A stretch of DNA of 7,251 bases from Treponema_I sp045631425. Lineage in GTDB: Bacteria; Spirochaetota; Spirochaetia; Treponematales; Treponemataceae. Positions 6,182 through 7,251 of the stretch are shown here, in pieces (the stretch's first letter is position 1; every line of letters starts with the position of its first letter). A program made the translations under genes and the position numbers. A model generated the notes under the pieces. That model made no database searches, had not been told where the DNA came from, and saw nothing but the letters and a program-made list of their open reading frames with translations. The stretch spans positions 1 through 7,251 of the forward strand of contig JAZQUR010000082.1 of NCBI GenBank assembly GCA_045631425.1. The letters are read 5' to 3'.

Positions 6182-7075
6182 ATGAAATCACTAAAAAAAA
6201 TCACCATAATTGCTTTATTTTTGATATTATCATTTTCTCTTTTTGCAGAAGATTACACTGTACAAAAGGGCGACACATATTATTCCATCAGCAAAAAGTA
6301 CAATATCACTTTGCAAGAATTGTATGATGCTAACGGAATCGAAGCGGGAGCTGTTCTAAAAATTGGGCAAGTTCTAAAAATCTCTGGAAAAGCTTCTTCT
6401 GAAAAAGTTGCTACAAAAACATCAACTGTAAAAACCAAGGAATATCAGATTGTTTCTGGGGACACTTTGTACAGCATTTCTAAGAAATTTGGCACAACTG
6501 TTGATAATTTGCGTAGTCTAAATGGTTTAGATGAAAAATCTGTGTTAAAAGTAGGCCAGGTTTTGAAAGTACCAAGTTCTGAAACTTCCACTTCTGTTGC
6601 TACAACAACTGCAAAGACAAATACATCTGAAATTAAGCAAAGTTCAAGTACAGTTTCTAGCGAATCTATCACTTTGGAAGATGTTAGAACATACGATACA
6701 AACAAAAAAGGTAATGTAAATCTTGTTTGGCCTGTAAAAGCCTACGACGTAACTTATGTAAGTGGAAAAATTTCTGGAGTTGCTATCGAAACTGAGCGAA
6801 ATGCCTCTGTAACTTGTATTAAAGCTGGAAAAGTTATTTTTGTTGGGCCTTATCGTGGATTTGGACAAGTGGTTTTTGTACAATCTGATGCGGGTTATAT
6901 ATACGTGTACTCTGGATTAGATAAGATTTCTGTATCAAACGGTGAAAAAGTTAGCTTTAAGACAAAACTTGGAACTGCTGGAATAGATTCTTTGACACAA
7001 AAATCTCAAATCATTTTGATGGTCTACCTAAACGGAAAAGTTCAAGACCCGGCTTTAGTTCCGAGAGATAAGTAG
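6182..7075 (+). CDS. Exported protein with two LysM domains and a degenerate LytM (M23-like) domain; NlpD/EnvC-type amidase activator candidate
   Basis: This 297-residue protein starts with MKSLKK, a hydrophobic core and LFA-ED, a signal peptide probably cut after Ala22. No lipobox cysteine is present, so it should be periplasmic. Two LysM peptidoglycan-binding domains follow (about 24-66 and 87-130), each with GDT-YSISKK, an N-G turn and V/LKIGQVLK. Next comes a Ser/Thr-rich linker (about 132-165), then a LytM-fold domain (about 180-295) recognised from VWPVK, AGKVIFVGPYRGFGQVVFV, VSNGEKV and NGKVQDPALV. All the metallopeptidase positions appear lost: I197 and A201 stand where His and Asp belong, G245 where the YAH histidine belongs, and Q276-I-I278 replaces HLH. 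It is therefore unlikely to cut peptidoglycan. LysM plus inactive LytM is the architecture of NlpD, which activates cell-wall amidases at division. That role is inferred. No amidase gene is in the window. Confidence 0.85.
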   Translation: MKSLKKITIIALFLILSFSLFAEDYTVQKGDTYYSISKKYNITLQELYDANGIEAGAVLKIGQVLKISGKASSEKVATKTSTVKTKEYQIVSGDTLYSISKKFGTTVDNLRSLNGLDEKSVLKVGQVLKVPSSETSTSVATTTAKTNTSEIKQSSSTVSSESITLEDVRTYDTNKKGNVNLVWPVKAYDVTYVSGKISGVAIETERNASVTCIKAGKVIFVGPYRGFGQVVFVQSDAGYIYVYSGLDKISVSNGEKVSFKTKLGTAGIDSLTQKSQIILMVYLNGKVQDPALVPRDK

Positions 7076-7089
7076 TCTATGAAATATGA

Positions 7090-7123
7090 AATCCCTAGAT
7101 TTTTTTTTCTAGGGATTTTTTTT
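7090..7123 (+). terminator. Intrinsic terminator of the LysM gene
   Basis: AATCCCTAGA (7090-7099) and TCTAGGGATT (7108-7117) form a perfect 10-bp stem around an all-T 8-base loop. A T-run follows to 7123. It lies 14 bases after the TAG stop and is a textbook Rho-independent terminator for + strand transcription. On the other strand the stem is followed by a weaker T-containing stretch, so bidirectional use is possible but less certain. Confidence 0.92.
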
Positions 7124-7251
7124 ATTTCGGTTCTACAATGTTTGGAGAACCTAAACAAAGGTGAGTCAAGGGTTTAAGTGAAACGTCCCTCCTATGATAT
7201 TTGTCAATACCATGACTCCTGATTCCATGTTTTAACTAGCTACTACAAGAG
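7122..7251 (-). other. Unassigned tail with a short reverse-strand open stretch and nested inverted repeats
   Basis: No gene is supported here. On the reverse strand one frame is open for 37 codons (7235 down to 7125), ending in TAA at 7122-7124 beside the terminator. It has no ATG, and an in-frame TAG lies at 7236-7238. The translation includes DVSLKPLTHLC and GSPNIVEPK. It could be the decayed C-terminus of a convergent gene, or chance. The stretch also holds an 8-bp imperfect hairpin (7194-7201 with 7206-7213, 4-base loop) nested inside GAGTCA (7163-7168) and TGACTC (7213-7218). A TTTTAAC lies at 7230-7236. Structured ends next to TTTAAC-like sequence occur in some IS200/IS605-type elements, but nothing here proves one. 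Confidence 0.25.

Noticed and set aside
6445..6883. Reverse-strand open frames opposite the LysM gene
   Set aside because: The + strand reading has clear LysM and LytM-fold motifs; the reverse readings are low-complexity shadows.
6182..7075. Active M23 peptidase
   Set aside because: The metal-binding histidines and aspartate are all absent, so an enzymatic call would be wrong despite the fold.

Overview
The window is AT-rich bacterial DNA with every recognisable gene on the + strand. The gene set fits a spirochaete of the Treponema type: a BMP-family (TmpC/PnrA-like) nucleoside ABC transporter operon, an HD protein directly behind it, and a LysM protein with an inactivated LytM domain. The genus is inferred from gene content and base composition; there is no rRNA or other marker here.

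Layout. Positions 1-284 hold the 3' end of a BMP-family substrate-binding protein gene. A strong intrinsic hairpin (296-341) follows, only about 11 bases before the start of a duplicated-domain ABC ATPase (353-1918). Two overlapping permease genes come next (1908-3065 and 3058-3972). Together these four genes encode a complete importer of the kind that carries purine nucleosides in Treponema pallidum (PnrA system) and Bacillus (Nup system). Sixteen bases later begins a 424-residue HD-superfamily protein (3989-5263). Its C-terminal half has the full set of active-site positions of the 5'-deoxynucleotidase YfbR. Its N-terminal half appears to be a second, inactivated copy of the same fold. The likely theme is uptake of nucleosides coupled to nucleotide turnover.

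The next gene (5311-6099) encodes a leucine carboxyl methyltransferase-family SAM-dependent O-methyltransferase of unknown substrate. The last gene (6182-7075) encodes an exported protein with two LysM domains and a LytM/M23 domain that has lost its zinc ligands, the architecture of NlpD/EnvC-type activators of cell-wall amidases. It has no Shine-Dalgarno sequence and a -10-like hexamer just upstream, so it may be leaderless. A clear terminator (7090-7123) ends it. The final 128 bases contain no supported gene. They hold a nested inverted repeat and a short reverse-strand open stretch that could be the edge of a convergent gene or a decayed mobile element.

The best candidate for something undescribed is the tandem active-plus-dead YfbR-like HD protein encoded directly behind the nucleoside importer.
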